Source of the DNA: Sphingomonas sp. CL5.1
GTDB taxonomy: Bacteria > Pseudomonadota > Alphaproteobacteria > Sphingomonadales > Sphingomonadaceae
NCBI RefSeq assembly: GCF_013344685.1
Contig: NZ_CP050137.1
Location: 3,775,001 to 3,839,000 of the forward strand
Direction of reading: 5' to 3'
Length of the DNA: 64,000 nt
In this document: in pieces, positions 1-8,473 of the stretch
Layout: every line of letters begins with the position of its first letter
How positions within the stretch are numbered: the first letter of the stretch is position 1
Notes under the pieces: generated by a model
What the model saw: the letters and a program-made list of their open reading frames with translations, nothing else
Told to the model about the DNA's origin: nothing
The model's database searches: none
Position numbers and translations under genes: made by a program

Positions 1-279
1 TGGGTGGTGCTCAGGAACCGCCTCCAGCATATCGAGGCGCGCAACATGCGCCGCGTGTCGGACGCGCTGGACCAGCTTTCCAAGCGCGTCGGCTTCCGTA
101 TCATTCCGGGGCTGGGCGAGCGCGTGATCTACCGCGAATTGTTCCCCGCCGGCCTCACCATGCTGGACGCGAAGGAATTTGGCGCGATGGGCCTCAGCCA
201 TGTCGCGGCACGACAGGAATTGCGCGAGATGATGGCAGGGCTGGCGCTTCCAGAACCGGCGCTGCCGCTGTTCGCCTGA
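1..279 (+). CDS. mipZ: Division-plane positioning ATPase MipZ, C-terminal part (5' end outside window)
   Basis: The reading frame is open from base 1 and ends at TGA 277-279, so only the last 92 residues are present. The stretch with IEARNMRRV, ALDQLSKRVGFR and GLGERVIYRELFP matches my memory of the C-terminal end of the MipZ subgroup of ParA/MinD ATPases. In alphaproteobacteria MipZ forms a gradient from the ParB-bound origins and blocks FtsZ assembly away from midcell. The P-loop and other ATP-binding motifs would lie upstream of the window. The stop overlaps the next start by one base (TGATG), so the J-domain gene is probably co-transcribed. I am fairly sure of the family from the C-terminal motifs alone. 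Confidence 0.8.
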   Translation, partial: WVVLRNRLQHIEARNMRRVSDALDQLSKRVGFRIIPGLGERVIYRELFPAGLTMLDAKEFGAMGLSHVAARQELREMMAGLALPEPALPLFA

Positions 280-548
280 TGGCGAAGCTCGTCCTCGCAC
301 TGCTCGTCGCCTATGCCGGCTGGCGGCTGTGGAAGGATGCGCTGGGCACGGAGCCGAAGCGCCCTGAAACGGCGGAGCGGAAAGCGGCGCGCGATCTGCT
401 CGGCGTCGGGCCGCGCGCGAATGCGGAGGCGATCCGCGCGGCGCACCGCCGGCTGATGGCGGAGGCGCATCCCGACCATGGCGGCTCGGACAACCGCGCG
501 CGGGCGCTGAATGCCGCGCGCGATCTGCTGCTGGGCCGCGCGGCGTAA
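279..548 (+). CDS. Membrane-anchored J-domain protein, Pam18/Tim14-like layout
   Basis: This 89-residue protein has one N-terminal hydrophobic segment (about residues 3-16) followed by a short J-domain. The J-domain begins near residue 38 and has the HPD tripeptide in EAHPDHGGS. The layout (N-terminal membrane anchor, C-terminal J-domain with a HRRLM helix, HPD, then a short helix with ALNAARDLLL) is that of mitochondrial Pam18/Tim14 and its alphaproteobacterial relatives, not of full-length DnaJ: there is no G/F region or zinc domain. By family knowledge it should stimulate a DnaK-type ATPase at the membrane; the client is unknown. It is translationally coupled to mipZ (TGATG). Confidence 0.75.
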   Translation: MAKLVLALLVAYAGWRLWKDALGTEPKRPETAERKAARDLLGVGPRANAEAIRAAHRRLMAEAHPDHGGSDNRARALNAARDLLLGRAA

Positions 549-559
549 CGGGAGGATCG

Positions 560-1945
560 ATGACGCATCGTTTCGCCCCCTCGATCCTGCGCGATTACGA
601 TATCCGCGGCGTGGTCGGGCGGACGCTGCACACGGCGGACGCCGCCGCGCTGGGGCGGAGCTTCGGCACGCTGGTCCGGCGAGCGGGCGGCTCGGCGGTC
701 GCGGTCGGCTATGACGGGCGACTGACCTCCCCCGCGTTGGAGGCGGCCCTCGTTGAGGGGCTGACCGCCAGCGGCGTGGACGTGGTGCGGATCGGCCTCG
801 GCCCCTCGCCGATGCTCTATCACGCCGCAGCGACCCTAGCCGTGGATGGCGGGATACAGGTAACAGGCAGTCACAATCCCGGCGATCACAACGGCTTCAA
901 GATGCTCCACCAATGCCGCCCGGTGTTCGGCGCGGCGATCCGCGATCTCGCGCGGATGGCGGAGGCCGGGGATTGGGAAGCGGGCGCCGGTCGCGTCTCC
1001 ACCGCCGACGTGCTCGATTCCTATGTCCGCCGTGTCGCCGAAGGCTGCGCGGGCAGCTTGCGAATCGGCTGGGACGCGGGGAACGGGGCCGCCGGCCCGG
1101 CGATCGAGCAGCTCGTCAAGCTGCTGCCGGGTGAGCATCATCTGCTGTTCACCGAAGTCGACGGCAATTTCCCGCATCATCATCCCGATCCCACCGACGA
1201 CGCCAATCTCGCCGACCTGCGCGCACTGGTCGCCGCGAAGAAGCTCCATTTCGGCGTGGCCTTCGACGGTGACGGGGACCGGATCGGCGCGATCGACGGC
1301 GAAGGCCGCGTGCTGCGCGGCGATCAGATCCTGTCCATTCTGGTCGAGCCTGTGCTGCGCGCTTCGCCCGGCGCGGCGATCGTCGCCGACGTCAAGTCGA
1401 GCAGCGCGCTGTTCGATCGCATCGCCGCGCTCGGCGGGCGACCGGTGATGTGGAAATCCGGCCATAGCAACATCAAGGCGATGATGCGCGAACTGGACGC
1501 GCCGATCGCCGGCGAGATGAGCGGCCATATCTTCTTCGGCGGCGACTGGCTTGGGTTCGACGACGCGCTCCACGCGGCGGTGCGGCTGATCGGCGCGGTC
1601 CATGCCTCGGGCCGGACGCTGGCGGCGCTGCGCGACGCGATGCCGCCGCTGGTCAGCACGCCGGAGCTGCGTTTCGCGGTCGATCCGGCGCGCAAGGAGA
1701 AGGTGGTGGCAGAAGTCGTAGCGCGGCTGCGCGCGGCGGGCGCGGCGGTGGACACCACGGACGGCGCGCGCGTCTCCACGCCGGACGGCTGGTGGCTGCT
1801 GCGCGCCTCCAATACCGAGGACATGCTGACCGCGCGCGCCGAGGCGGGCAACGACAACGCGCTCGCGCGCACGGTGGCGACGATCGACGCGCAACTCGCG
1901 CTCAGCGGCGTCGCTCGACATGACGCGCCGAAGGCCCCACATTAG
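560..1945 (+). CDS. pgmG: Phosphomannomutase / phosphoglucomutase
   Basis: This alpha-D-phosphohexomutase (461 residues) interconverts hexose 1- and 6-phosphates (mannose, glucose) for nucleotide-sugar and exopolysaccharide synthesis. All four family signatures are visible: TGSHNP with the phosphoserine at S104, the metal loop DGDGDR (236-241), the sugar loop GEMSGH (318-323), and the phosphate-binding stretch RASNTED (415-421). Length is normal for the bifunctional AlgC/PgmG type. GGAGG at 551-555 lies four bases before the ATG and fixes the start. The symbol follows sphingan-producing Sphingomonas usage; a plain ManB assignment would be equally valid functionally. Confidence 0.9.
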   Translation: MTHRFAPSILRDYDIRGVVGRTLHTADAAALGRSFGTLVRRAGGSAVAVGYDGRLTSPALEAALVEGLTASGVDVVRIGLGPSPMLYHAAATLAVDGGIQVTGSHNPGDHNGFKMLHQCRPVFGAAIRDLARMAEAGDWEAGAGRVSTADVLDSYVRRVAEGCAGSLRIGWDAGNGAAGPAIEQLVKLLPGEHHLLFTEVDGNFPHHHPDPTDDANLADLRALVAAKKLHFGVAFDGDGDRIGAIDGEGRVLRGDQILSILVEPVLRASPGAAIVADVKSSSALFDRIAALGGRPVMWKSGHSNIKAMMRELDAPIAGEMSGHIFFGGDWLGFDDALHAAVRLIGAVHASGRTLAALRDAMPPLVSTPELRFAVDPARKEKVVAEVVARLRAAGAAVDTTDGARVSTPDGWWLLRASNTEDMLTARAEAGNDNALARTVATIDAQLALSGVARHDAPKAPH

Positions 1946-1949
1946 GGCG

Positions 1950-2708
1950 ATGCGTCCCACGCCAAGCATCATCCGCGTCATCGATCTCGAAACCACCGGC
2001 CCCGCCCCGCCCCAGCATGGGGTGTGCGAAATCGGCTGGCAGGACGTGGCGCTCGGTGCCGACGGTCGATGGGAACTGTCGGGCGATGGCGGCAACCGCA
2101 TGGTCAATCCCGGCCGTCTCATGCCGCCGATCACGCAGGCGATCCATCACATCCGCGACGAGGATGTCGCCGACGCGCCATGGTGGCATGACGTCGCGCG
2201 GCAGGTGCTCGATCCATGGCCACGCCGCGTCGCGCTCGCCGCGCATCGGGCGGATTTCGAGCAGGTGTTCTGCACCCCCGCGCTGACCCACGGCGCGGAA
2301 TGGATCTGCACCTGGAAATGTGCGCTCAGGCTATGGCCGGATTCGCCGAGCTTCTCCAATCAGGTGCTGCGCTACTGGCGCAAGCCGGAAGGGCTGGTCC
2401 ATGAACGCGGGCTACCCGCGCACCGCGCCTTCCCCGACGCCTATGTCACCGCCTTCCACCTGCGCGACATGCTGAACGAGGCGAGCCTTGCGCAGCTCCT
2501 CGAATGGTCGCGCCTGCCGGGGCTGCTGCCGCGCGTGCGCTACGGGCCGGATCGCGGCAAGGACTGGCGCGAGATCGACGAGGACAGCCTGATCGGTTTC
2601 CTCACCGATCGCGATCCCGACATCCGCTTCACCGCCGAGACCGAGATGGCGCGGCGGCACGGCGGCGGCAATGTCGGTCGCCCCAGCCCGCAGGACCTGC
2701 TGCTGTAG
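1950..2708 (+). CDS. 3'-5' exonuclease of the DnaQ/DEDD family
   Basis: The three exonuclease motifs are present: Exo I as IDLETTG close to the N-terminus, Exo II around AAHRADFEQ, and Exo III as HRAFPDAYVT (HxAxxDA, DEDDh type). The C-terminal third after the nuclease core (about residue 155 on) ends in a basic stretch and is not a domain I recognise. I placed the start at ATG 1950, giving 252 residues, because AGGG lies just before it and an earlier ATG at 1920 would sit inside pgmG without a ribosome site. Similar stand-alone exonucleases trim 3' ends of DNA or RNA; the substrate cannot be told from sequence. Confidence 0.75.
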   Translation: MRPTPSIIRVIDLETTGPAPPQHGVCEIGWQDVALGADGRWELSGDGGNRMVNPGRLMPPITQAIHHIRDEDVADAPWWHDVARQVLDPWPRRVALAAHRADFEQVFCTPALTHGAEWICTWKCALRLWPDSPSFSNQVLRYWRKPEGLVHERGLPAHRAFPDAYVTAFHLRDMLNEASLAQLLEWSRLPGLLPRVRYGPDRGKDWREIDEDSLIGFLTDRDPDIRFTAETEMARRHGGGNVGRPSPQDLLL

Positions 2709-2845
2709 TTACTGCCGCGCGAATCCCAGCCCGATTGAGCACCATACGACACGGCAGCGATGGCGAGGCCGCTCGCCGGCCATCTGCCATGGAGCGCGCC
2801 GCGTGCTGTTGCGCCGCACAAGATTCCGCGACGGGCGTCGCAAAT

Positions 2846-2863
2846 CCGTCATAAAACGCTCCT
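2846..2863 (+). promoter_or_regulatory. Candidate Pho box upstream of the DcaP-like porin
   Basis: CCGTCAT-AAAA-CGCTCCT fits the 7-4-7 layout of PhoB sites (CTGTCAT, AT-rich spacer, CTGTCAT). The first half matches 6 of 7 and the spacer is all A; the second half matches only 4 of 7. It lies about 45 bases before the porin start and next to the pst operon, which raises its likelihood. Confidence 0.45.
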
Positions 2864-2907
2864 ATTGCCGCCGCACCGGGAGAAGCCAAAGACGAAAGGG
2901 CGGAATA

Positions 2908-4602
2908 GTGAAACGGGCCTTCATCCTGGGCGTGTCGGCGATGGCGCTGACATGCAGCACAAACGCGTGGGCTGATCCGGCGGGAGCGCATCGTTGCGCC
3001 GCGCACGGCGCGAAAAGCCGGCAGCACAATTGCCCCCGTCCACGCCGCGCCGCCGCGAGTGACGATGTGCATGAGGAGATCGCGCAGCTTCGCGCCGAGA
3101 TCGCGGAGCTGCGCCAGCAGCTTGCCGAGCAATCGGCCGCCGCCCGCGTCCTCGCCGCGGCGCCGCCGGCCGCCGCTCCAGCGCCCGCGCCGGCGGTCGA
3201 CACCGCCAGCGCCGCCGCGATCGCCTCGCTCACGCAGCGGAACGAGGAACTGACGCGCCGCGTCGACAAGATGGAGAAGCCCGGTCACCTGCCCTTCAAG
3301 GGCATCAGGATCACGCCGGGCGGCTTTGTCGAGATGACCTCGATCTACCGCAGCAACAACACCGGCGCGGATATCGCGTCGAGCTTCAACAACATCCCCT
3401 TCCCGCAGAGCCGCGTGGCCAACACCCACGAATATCGCATGACGGCGCGCCAGAGCCGCCTGTCGCTGCTGGCGGAGGGCGATCCCGGCAAGCAGACGCA
3501 TCTCGCGATGTACGGCGAGTTCGATTTCCAGGCCGCCGGCGTCACCGCCAATTCGAACCAGACCAATTCGTACAGCCCACGCATCCGCCATCTCTACGGC
3601 ACGGTCGACCAGAAGCTGAACGACGACGTCACCGCGCATCTGCTGTTCGGCCAGAACTGGTCGCTCGCCACACTGAACGGCAAGGGCATCACGCCGCGCA
3701 ACGAGGTCACCCCGCCGGTGGTCGAGGCGCAATACGTCCCCGGTTTCGTCTTCACCCGCCAGCCGCAGCTTCGCCTGACGCTGGATCTGGACAAGAAATG
3801 GTGGTTCGCGCTCTCGCTCGAAAATCCGCAAACCACCTTCGGCGGCACGGTTCCGGCGATTGCGAGCCTCGTCACCACGGTGCCGGCGGGCAGCGGCTTC
3901 GGCGGCAACGGCATCAGCGAGAACGCACTGTCGATCAACCACTATCCCGACGTGATCGGCAAGGTCGCCTATGAAGGCGCCTATGCCGGCGGCCGCACAC
4001 TGCATGTCGAGGCGTTCGGCATGGTGCGCGACTTCTATGAGCGGCTGGACGGCGCGAACCGGAACTTCCGCGGCTGGGGCGTAGGCGGCGGCATCGCCAC
4101 CCAGATCGTGCCGGGCCTGCTGGACGTGCAATTCAGCGGGATCGTCGGCCGGGGCATCGGCCGTTACGGCGCGAGCGGTCTGCCGGACGTCACGTTCAAT
4201 CCGGACGGCACCCTGGCGCCGGTGCGCGAATATATGCTGCTCGGCGGCCTGACCGCGCATCCGACCAGCGCGCTCGACATCTACGTGTTCGGTGGCGAGG
4301 AAAGCCAGGATGCGCATTACACCACCGTCGGCGGGATCAACTATGGCCTCGGCAACCCGAACTTCATCGGCACCGGCTGTCTGATCGAAGGTTCGCCGCT
4401 GCCCTGCACCGTGCAGACCAAGGCGGTGAAGCAGATCACCGCCGGCTTCTGGCAGCGGATGATGCAGGGGTCTTGGGGCCGCGTGCAGGCCGGCATCCAA
4501 TACAGCCACACCCTGCGCGACACGTTTGAGGTCACGCAGGGCGGCGCGCCCACGGCCAAGGAGGACATCGGCTTCTTCAGCCTCCGTTACTACCCGTTCT
4601 GA
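2908..4602 (+). CDS. DcaP-like outer-membrane porin
   Basis: A GTG start at 2908 with AAAGGGCGG upstream gives a 564-residue protein with a Sec signal peptide ending near TNAWA-DP. A coiled-coil stretch follows (about residues 53-72, EEIAQLRAEIAELRQQL), then an Ala/Pro linker, a second short helix with RNEELTRRVDKME, and a long beta-rich region ending in aromatic LRYYPF. This layout (periplasmic coiled coil plus trimeric 16-strand barrel) is that of DcaP-family porins, which pass anionic solutes such as dicarboxylates. A Pho-box-like site precedes it and pstS follows directly, so I infer a role in phosphate-limited uptake. The substrate is not shown. Confidence 0.75.
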   Translation: MKRAFILGVSAMALTCSTNAWADPAGAHRCAAHGAKSRQHNCPRPRRAAASDDVHEEIAQLRAEIAELRQQLAEQSAAARVLAAAPPAAAPAPAPAVDTASAAAIASLTQRNEELTRRVDKMEKPGHLPFKGIRITPGGFVEMTSIYRSNNTGADIASSFNNIPFPQSRVANTHEYRMTARQSRLSLLAEGDPGKQTHLAMYGEFDFQAAGVTANSNQTNSYSPRIRHLYGTVDQKLNDDVTAHLLFGQNWSLATLNGKGITPRNEVTPPVVEAQYVPGFVFTRQPQLRLTLDLDKKWWFALSLENPQTTFGGTVPAIASLVTTVPAGSGFGGNGISENALSINHYPDVIGKVAYEGAYAGGRTLHVEAFGMVRDFYERLDGANRNFRGWGVGGGIATQIVPGLLDVQFSGIVGRGIGRYGASGLPDVTFNPDGTLAPVREYMLLGGLTAHPTSALDIYVFGGEESQDAHYTTVGGINYGLGNPNFIGTGCLIEGSPLPCTVQTKAVKQITAGFWQRMMQGSWGRVQAGIQYSHTLRDTFEVTQGGAPTAKEDIGFFSLRYYPF

Positions 4603-4603
4603 A

Positions 4604-4621
4604 TTGTCACAAACCTGTCAT
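4604..4621 (+). promoter_or_regulatory. Pho box upstream of pstS
   Basis: TTGTCAC-AAAC-CTGTCAT starts two bases after the porin stop codon. The second half is a perfect CTGTCAT and the first matches 5 of 7, with an AT-rich four-base spacer. It lies about 80 bases before the pstS start. By the established PhoB regulon model it would activate pstSCAB-phoU under phosphate limitation. Confidence 0.7.
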
Positions 4622-4703
4622 CGAACGCGCGCAGAGCACCCGAAGCAACGTGGGGCATCCTGCGCGAATCAGGCTGCGCGCGTTCGGATCTGAGGAGCAT
4701 CCA

Positions 4704-5738
4704 ATGTTCAAGAAGTTCGTGATTGGCGCGGCGGCGGTTGCCGTTGGGGGCGCCGCGATCGCTGCCGACATTTCCGGCGCGGGAGCGACCTTCCCCGCCC
4801 CGATCTACGCCCGCTGGGCGGAGATCTATAGCAAGCAGACCGGCCAGCGCATGAATTACCAGGCGATCGGTTCCGGCGGCGGTATCAAGCAGATCAAGGC
4901 CGGCACCGTCGATTTCGGCGCGAGCGACAAGCCGCTGAAGCCGCAGGAACTGAGCGAGGCCGGGCTGTACCAGTTCCCGACCGTCGTGGGCGGCGTCGTG
5001 CCGGTGGTGAATTTCAACGGCCTGCGCGCCGGACGCCTGCACCTGACCGGCGAGGTGCTCGGCGATATCTTCCTCGGCAAGATCCGCCGCTGGAACGATC
5101 CGGCGATCACGAAGCTGAATCCCGAGCTGCGCATCCCGCCGGCGGCGATCACCGTCGTCCACCGTTCGGACGGTTCGGGCACCTCGTTCCTGTTCACCTC
5201 CTATCTGTCGATGAAGAACGCCGAATGGGCGAAGAAGGTCGGCGCGAGCGACGCGGTGGAATGGCCGACCGGCCTCGGCGGCAAGGGCAATGACGGCGTG
5301 ACCGCCTTCGTCAAGCAGACCGCCGGTTCGATCGGCTATGTCGAATATGCCTACGCCAAGCAGAACAACCTCCCCTACGTGGCGGTGCAGAACAAGGCCG
5401 GCAAGTTCGTTCCGGCCAATGCGGCGAACTTCGCGGCGGCGGCGGCCGGCGCGCGCTGGACCAGCGCGCCGGGCAACTACCTGCTGCTGCTCGACCAGCC
5501 GGGCGCGGCAACGTGGCCGATCACCGGCGCGACCTTCATCCTGATGCGCCGCAACCAGACCAATGCCGCCAACGGGCAGGCGGTGCTGAAGTTCTTCGAC
5601 TGGGCGTACAAGAACGGCGACGCCGAGGCGGCGAAGCTGGACTTCGTGCCGCTGCCGCTGGCGGTGAAGGCCGCGATCCGCAAGCAATGGGCGACGAACG
5701 TCACGGCGGGCGGCAAGCCGGTCTACGTCTCGCGCTGA
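4704..5738 (+). CDS. pstS: Periplasmic phosphate-binding protein PstS
   Basis: PstS binds inorganic phosphate in the periplasm and delivers it to the PstCAB importer. The 344-residue protein has a Sec signal peptide (cleavage near AAIA-AD), the family opening SGAGATFPAPIY, and the phosphate-loop RSDGSGTSFLF near residue 155. The start at 4704 is set by GAGGAG at 4692-4697. The gene is followed by a perfect 13-bp hairpin before pstC, which probably leaves pstS mRNA in excess over the membrane subunits. Order and content are those of a complete pstSCAB-phoU operon. Confidence 0.95.
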   Translation: MFKKFVIGAAAVAVGGAAIAADISGAGATFPAPIYARWAEIYSKQTGQRMNYQAIGSGGGIKQIKAGTVDFGASDKPLKPQELSEAGLYQFPTVVGGVVPVVNFNGLRAGRLHLTGEVLGDIFLGKIRRWNDPAITKLNPELRIPPAAITVVHRSDGSGTSFLFTSYLSMKNAEWAKKVGASDAVEWPTGLGGKGNDGVTAFVKQTAGSIGYVEYAYAKQNNLPYVAVQNKAGKFVPANAANFAAAAAGARWTSAPGNYLLLLDQPGAATWPITGATFILMRRNQTNAANGQAVLKFFDWAYKNGDAEAAKLDFVPLPLAVKAAIRKQWATNVTAGGKPVYVSR

Positions 5739-5750
5739 TCCTTTGCCCCC

Positions 5751-5785
5751 GGGGCGGCGCGCCGGCATCGCGGGCGCGCCGCCCC
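5751..5785 (+). terminator. Hairpin between pstS and pstC (mRNA-stabilising or attenuating)
   Basis: A perfect 13-bp inverted repeat: the left arm 5751-5763 (GGGGCGGCGCGCC) pairs with 5773-5785 around a 9-base loop. There is no T-run after it, so complete termination is unlikely. By analogy with other binding-protein operons it should protect the 3' end of the pstS message or give partial termination. Confidence 0.6.
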
Positions 5786-5806
5786 TCCCCAATCCAAGGA
5801 ATCGGG

Positions 5807-6742
5807 ATGAGCGATCCCACCGCCGCCGGCCGCAGCCCGCTCGGCGAAGACATTTTCCGCTACCTGTGCCTGTCGGCGGCGACCCTGCTGCTCGTGATCC
5901 TCGCGGGCGTTGTGGTCAGCCTGGCGATCGGCGGGTGGCCGGCGTTCGCCAAGTTCGGCTTCGGCTTCCTCACCGCCGAGCGCTGGAACCCAGTGGACGA
6001 CATCTATGGCGCGGCGGGGCCGATCGTCGGCACGCTCGTCACCTCCTTCCTGTCGCTCGCGATCGCGCTGCCGCTGGCAATCGGCGTGGCGGTGTTCCTT
6101 ACCGAATTCGCGCCGGAGCGGCTCGCGCGGCCGATCGCGGTGGCGGTGGAACTGCTCGCCGGAATCCCCTCGATTGTCTACGGTATGTGGGGGCTGTTCG
6201 TGTTCGCGCCGTGGTTCGCGCAGACCGTGCAGCAGCCGATCGCCATGTCCGTCACGCCCGGATCGTGGCTCGACACGCTGACGCAGGGCGTGCCCAACGG
6301 CGCCAATATCTTCACCGCCTCGATCATCCTCGCGATCATGATCCTGCCCTATATGGCGGCGGTGTTCCGCGAGCTGCTGCTCACCGTGCCGGCGCAGGTA
6401 CGCGAGGCCGGGTTCGGCATCGGCTGCACCTCGTTCGAGGTGACGTGGCGGATCTGCATCCCCTATGTCCGCACCGGCGTGCTCGGCGTCATCATGCTCG
6501 GGCTGGGCCGCGCGCTGGGCGAGACGATGGCGGTGACGTTCATCATCGGCAACTCGCACGGCTTCCCCAAGAGCCTGTTCGATTCCGGCTCCACCATTGC
6601 CTCCACCATCGCCAACGAGTTCGCGGAGGCCAGCACCGACATGCACAGCGCCGCGCTGATCGCGCTCGGGCTGGTGCTGTTCCTCATCACCTTCGGCGTG
6701 CTGGCGCTCGCCCGCCTGCTGCTCGCGAGGACGACGCGATGA
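5807..6742 (+). CDS. pstC: Phosphate ABC transporter permease PstC
   Basis: One of the two membrane subunits of the high-affinity phosphate importer. The 311-residue protein has about six hydrophobic segments and the inner-membrane permease (EAA) loop in the region AQVREAGFGIGCTSFEVTW, followed by a LGRALGETMAVTF helix typical of PstC. The start at 5807 has AAGGA upstream. Its stop overlaps the pstA start (ATGA at 6739-6742), so the two permeases are made in equal amounts. Confidence 0.93.
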   Translation: MSDPTAAGRSPLGEDIFRYLCLSAATLLLVILAGVVVSLAIGGWPAFAKFGFGFLTAERWNPVDDIYGAAGPIVGTLVTSFLSLAIALPLAIGVAVFLTEFAPERLARPIAVAVELLAGIPSIVYGMWGLFVFAPWFAQTVQQPIAMSVTPGSWLDTLTQGVPNGANIFTASIILAIMILPYMAAVFRELLLTVPAQVREAGFGIGCTSFEVTWRICIPYVRTGVLGVIMLGLGRALGETMAVTFIIGNSHGFPKSLFDSGSTIASTIANEFAEASTDMHSAALIALGLVLFLITFGVLALARLLLARTTR

Positions 6743-7590
6743 CCCGGATGACCGCACGCGCGCGCCGCCGCTCGATCGTCAACCTGATTTTCGTCGCCGC
6801 CTGCGGGATGACGGCGGTGATCGCGCTCGGGGCGCTGGCGCTGATCGGCTGGTCGCTGCTGTCGAAGGGCGTCGGCGGGATCAACGCCGATCTGTTCACC
6901 ATGTCCCAGCCCGCGCCGGGGTCGCGCGGCGGCCTGCTCAACGCGATCGTCGGGTCGGTGATCCTGTGCGGGCTGGCGATGGTGTTCGCCGTGGTCGTGG
7001 GCGTGCTCGCGGGGACCTGGCTCTCCGAATATGGCGGACGCACGAAGCTCGGCCATGCGGTGCGCTTCCTCAACGACGTGCTGCTCTCCGCGCCGTCGAT
7101 CCTGATCGGCCTGTTCGTATCGGAGCTGCTGGTCCGCAACGTCATCGGCCACTTCTCCGCCCTCGCCGGCTCGATCGCGCTCGCCATCCTCGCGGTGCCG
7201 ATCGTCACGCGGACGACGGAGGACATATTGCTGCTGCAACCCACCGCCTTGCGCGAGGCGGGCATGGCGCTGGGCGCGACGCGCGCCTTCGTCGTGCGCA
7301 AGATCGTATGGCGATCGGCGGCGACCGGCCTGCTCACCGCCGGGCTGCTCGGTTTCGCGCGCATTTCGGGCGAGACGGCGCCGCTGCTCTTCACCTCGCT
7401 CGGCAACCAGTTCTTCAGCGTCAACCTGCTGCAACCGATCGCCAGCCTGCCCACCACCATCTTCCAGTTCGCGCTCAGCGCCTATGACGACTGGCAGCGC
7501 CTCGCCTGGGCCGGCGCCTTGCTGATCGCGGCGTCGGTGCTGGCCATCAACATCGCGGGACGCGCGATCATCCACAGGAAAACATCATGA
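6739..7590 (+). CDS. pstA: Phosphate ABC transporter permease PstA
   Basis: Second membrane subunit of the phosphate importer, 283 residues. Six hydrophobic segments are visible. The permease loop is the stretch [21 protein letters not shown], and the [12 protein letters not shown] helix is a PstA hallmark. The start overlaps the pstC stop by four bases and the stop overlaps the pstB start the same way. A second in-frame ATG at 6748 is possible but lacks the coupling. Confidence 0.93.
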   Translation: MTRMTARARRRSIVNLIFVAACGMTAVIALGALALIGWSLLSKGVGGINADLFTMSQPAPGSRGGLLNAIVGSVILCGLAMVFAVVVGVLAGTWLSEYGGRTKLGHAVRFLNDVLLSAPSILIGLFVSELLVRNVIGHFSALAGSIALAILAVPIVTRTTEDILLLQPTALREAGMALGATRAFVVRKIVWRSAATGLLTAGLLGFARISGETAPLLFTSLGNQFFSVNLLQPIASLPTTIFQFALSAYDDWQRLAWAGALLIAASVLAINIAGRAIIHRKTS

Positions 7591-8465
7591 GCCTCATCGA
7601 CAACGAGGCGGGCGAGACGTTCGAGTGCTCGATCACCGCGCCGCCGGCGGAAAGCCTCATCCTGGAAGCGCGCAACCTCGATTTCTTCTACGGCAAGAAG
7701 CAGACCCTGTTCGGCGTCGACCTGCCGGTGGAGCGCAACAAGATCACCGCGCTGATCGGCCCGTCCGGCTGCGGCAAGTCGACGCTGCTACGCACGCTGA
7801 ACCGCATCTACGAGCTGTATTCCGGTCAGCATGCGGTGGGCCGCATCATCCTCGACGGACATGACGTGCTGGGCGACAAGGTCAATGTCGCCCGCCTGCG
7901 CGCGCGCGACGGCGACGCGGCGGAAATCACGCCGAACCGCATGGACCTCGCCACGTTGCGTTCGCGCGTCGGCATGGTCTTCCAGAAGCCGACGCCCTTC
8001 CCCATGTCGATCTACGAGAACATCGCGTTCGGCGTGCGCCTCTACAAGAAGGTGCGGGGCGGGGAGATGGACGAGATCGTCGAACGCTCGCTGCGCCGCG
8101 CCGCCTTGTGGGACGAGGTGAAGGACAAGCTCAGGGAATCCGGCCTCGGCCTGTCGGGCGGGCAGCAGCAGCGGCTGTGCGTCGCGCGCGGGCTGGCGAT
8201 CGACCCGGAGGTGCTGCTGCTCGACGAGCCGGCCTCGGCGCTCGATCCGATCTCCACCGCGAAGCTGGAAGACACGCTCAACGAGCTGAGCGACAATGTG
8301 ACGATCGTGATCGTCACGCACAATCTGCATCAGGCCGCGCGGCTGGCGCAGCATACCGGCTTCATGTTCCTCGGCCGGATGGTCGAGTTCGGGCCGACCG
8401 AGGAATTCTTCGCCGCACCGAAGCTGCGGCGGACACGCGACTATGTCACCGGCCGATTTGGGTGA
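7587..8465 (+). CDS. pstB: Phosphate ABC transporter ATP-binding protein PstB
   Basis: The ATPase of the phosphate importer. Walker [10 protein letters not shown] lies near residue 58, the Q-loop in [12 protein letters not shown], the ABC signature LSGGQQQR, Walker [13 protein letters not shown], and the switch histidine in [11 protein letters not shown]. At 292 residues it is longer than the usual 250-260: there is an N-terminal extension of about 20 residues and an insertion of about 20 (around [18 protein letters not shown]) just before the Q-loop. Coupled to pstA by ATGA. Confidence 0.95.
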   Translation: MSLIDNEAGETFECSITAPPAESLILEARNLDFFYGKKQTLFGVDLPVERNKITALIGPSGCGKSTLLRTLNRIYELYSGQHAVGRIILDGHDVLGDKVNVARLRARDGDAAEITPNRMDLATLRSRVGMVFQKPTPFPMSIYENIAFGVRLYKKVRGGEMDEIVERSLRRAALWDEVKDKLRESGLGLSGGQQQRLCVARGLAIDPEVLLLDEPASALDPISTAKLEDTLNELSDNVTIVIVTHNLHQAARLAQHTGFMFLGRMVEFGPTEEFFAAPKLRRTRDYVTGRFG

Positions 8466-8473
8466 GGCGAGAG

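Noticed and set aside
2629..4509. A 626-residue open frame on the minus strand opposite the DcaP-like porin
   Set aside because: Low-complexity Arg/Ala/Asp-rich translation with no signal peptide or motif; the plus-strand porin has all expected features.
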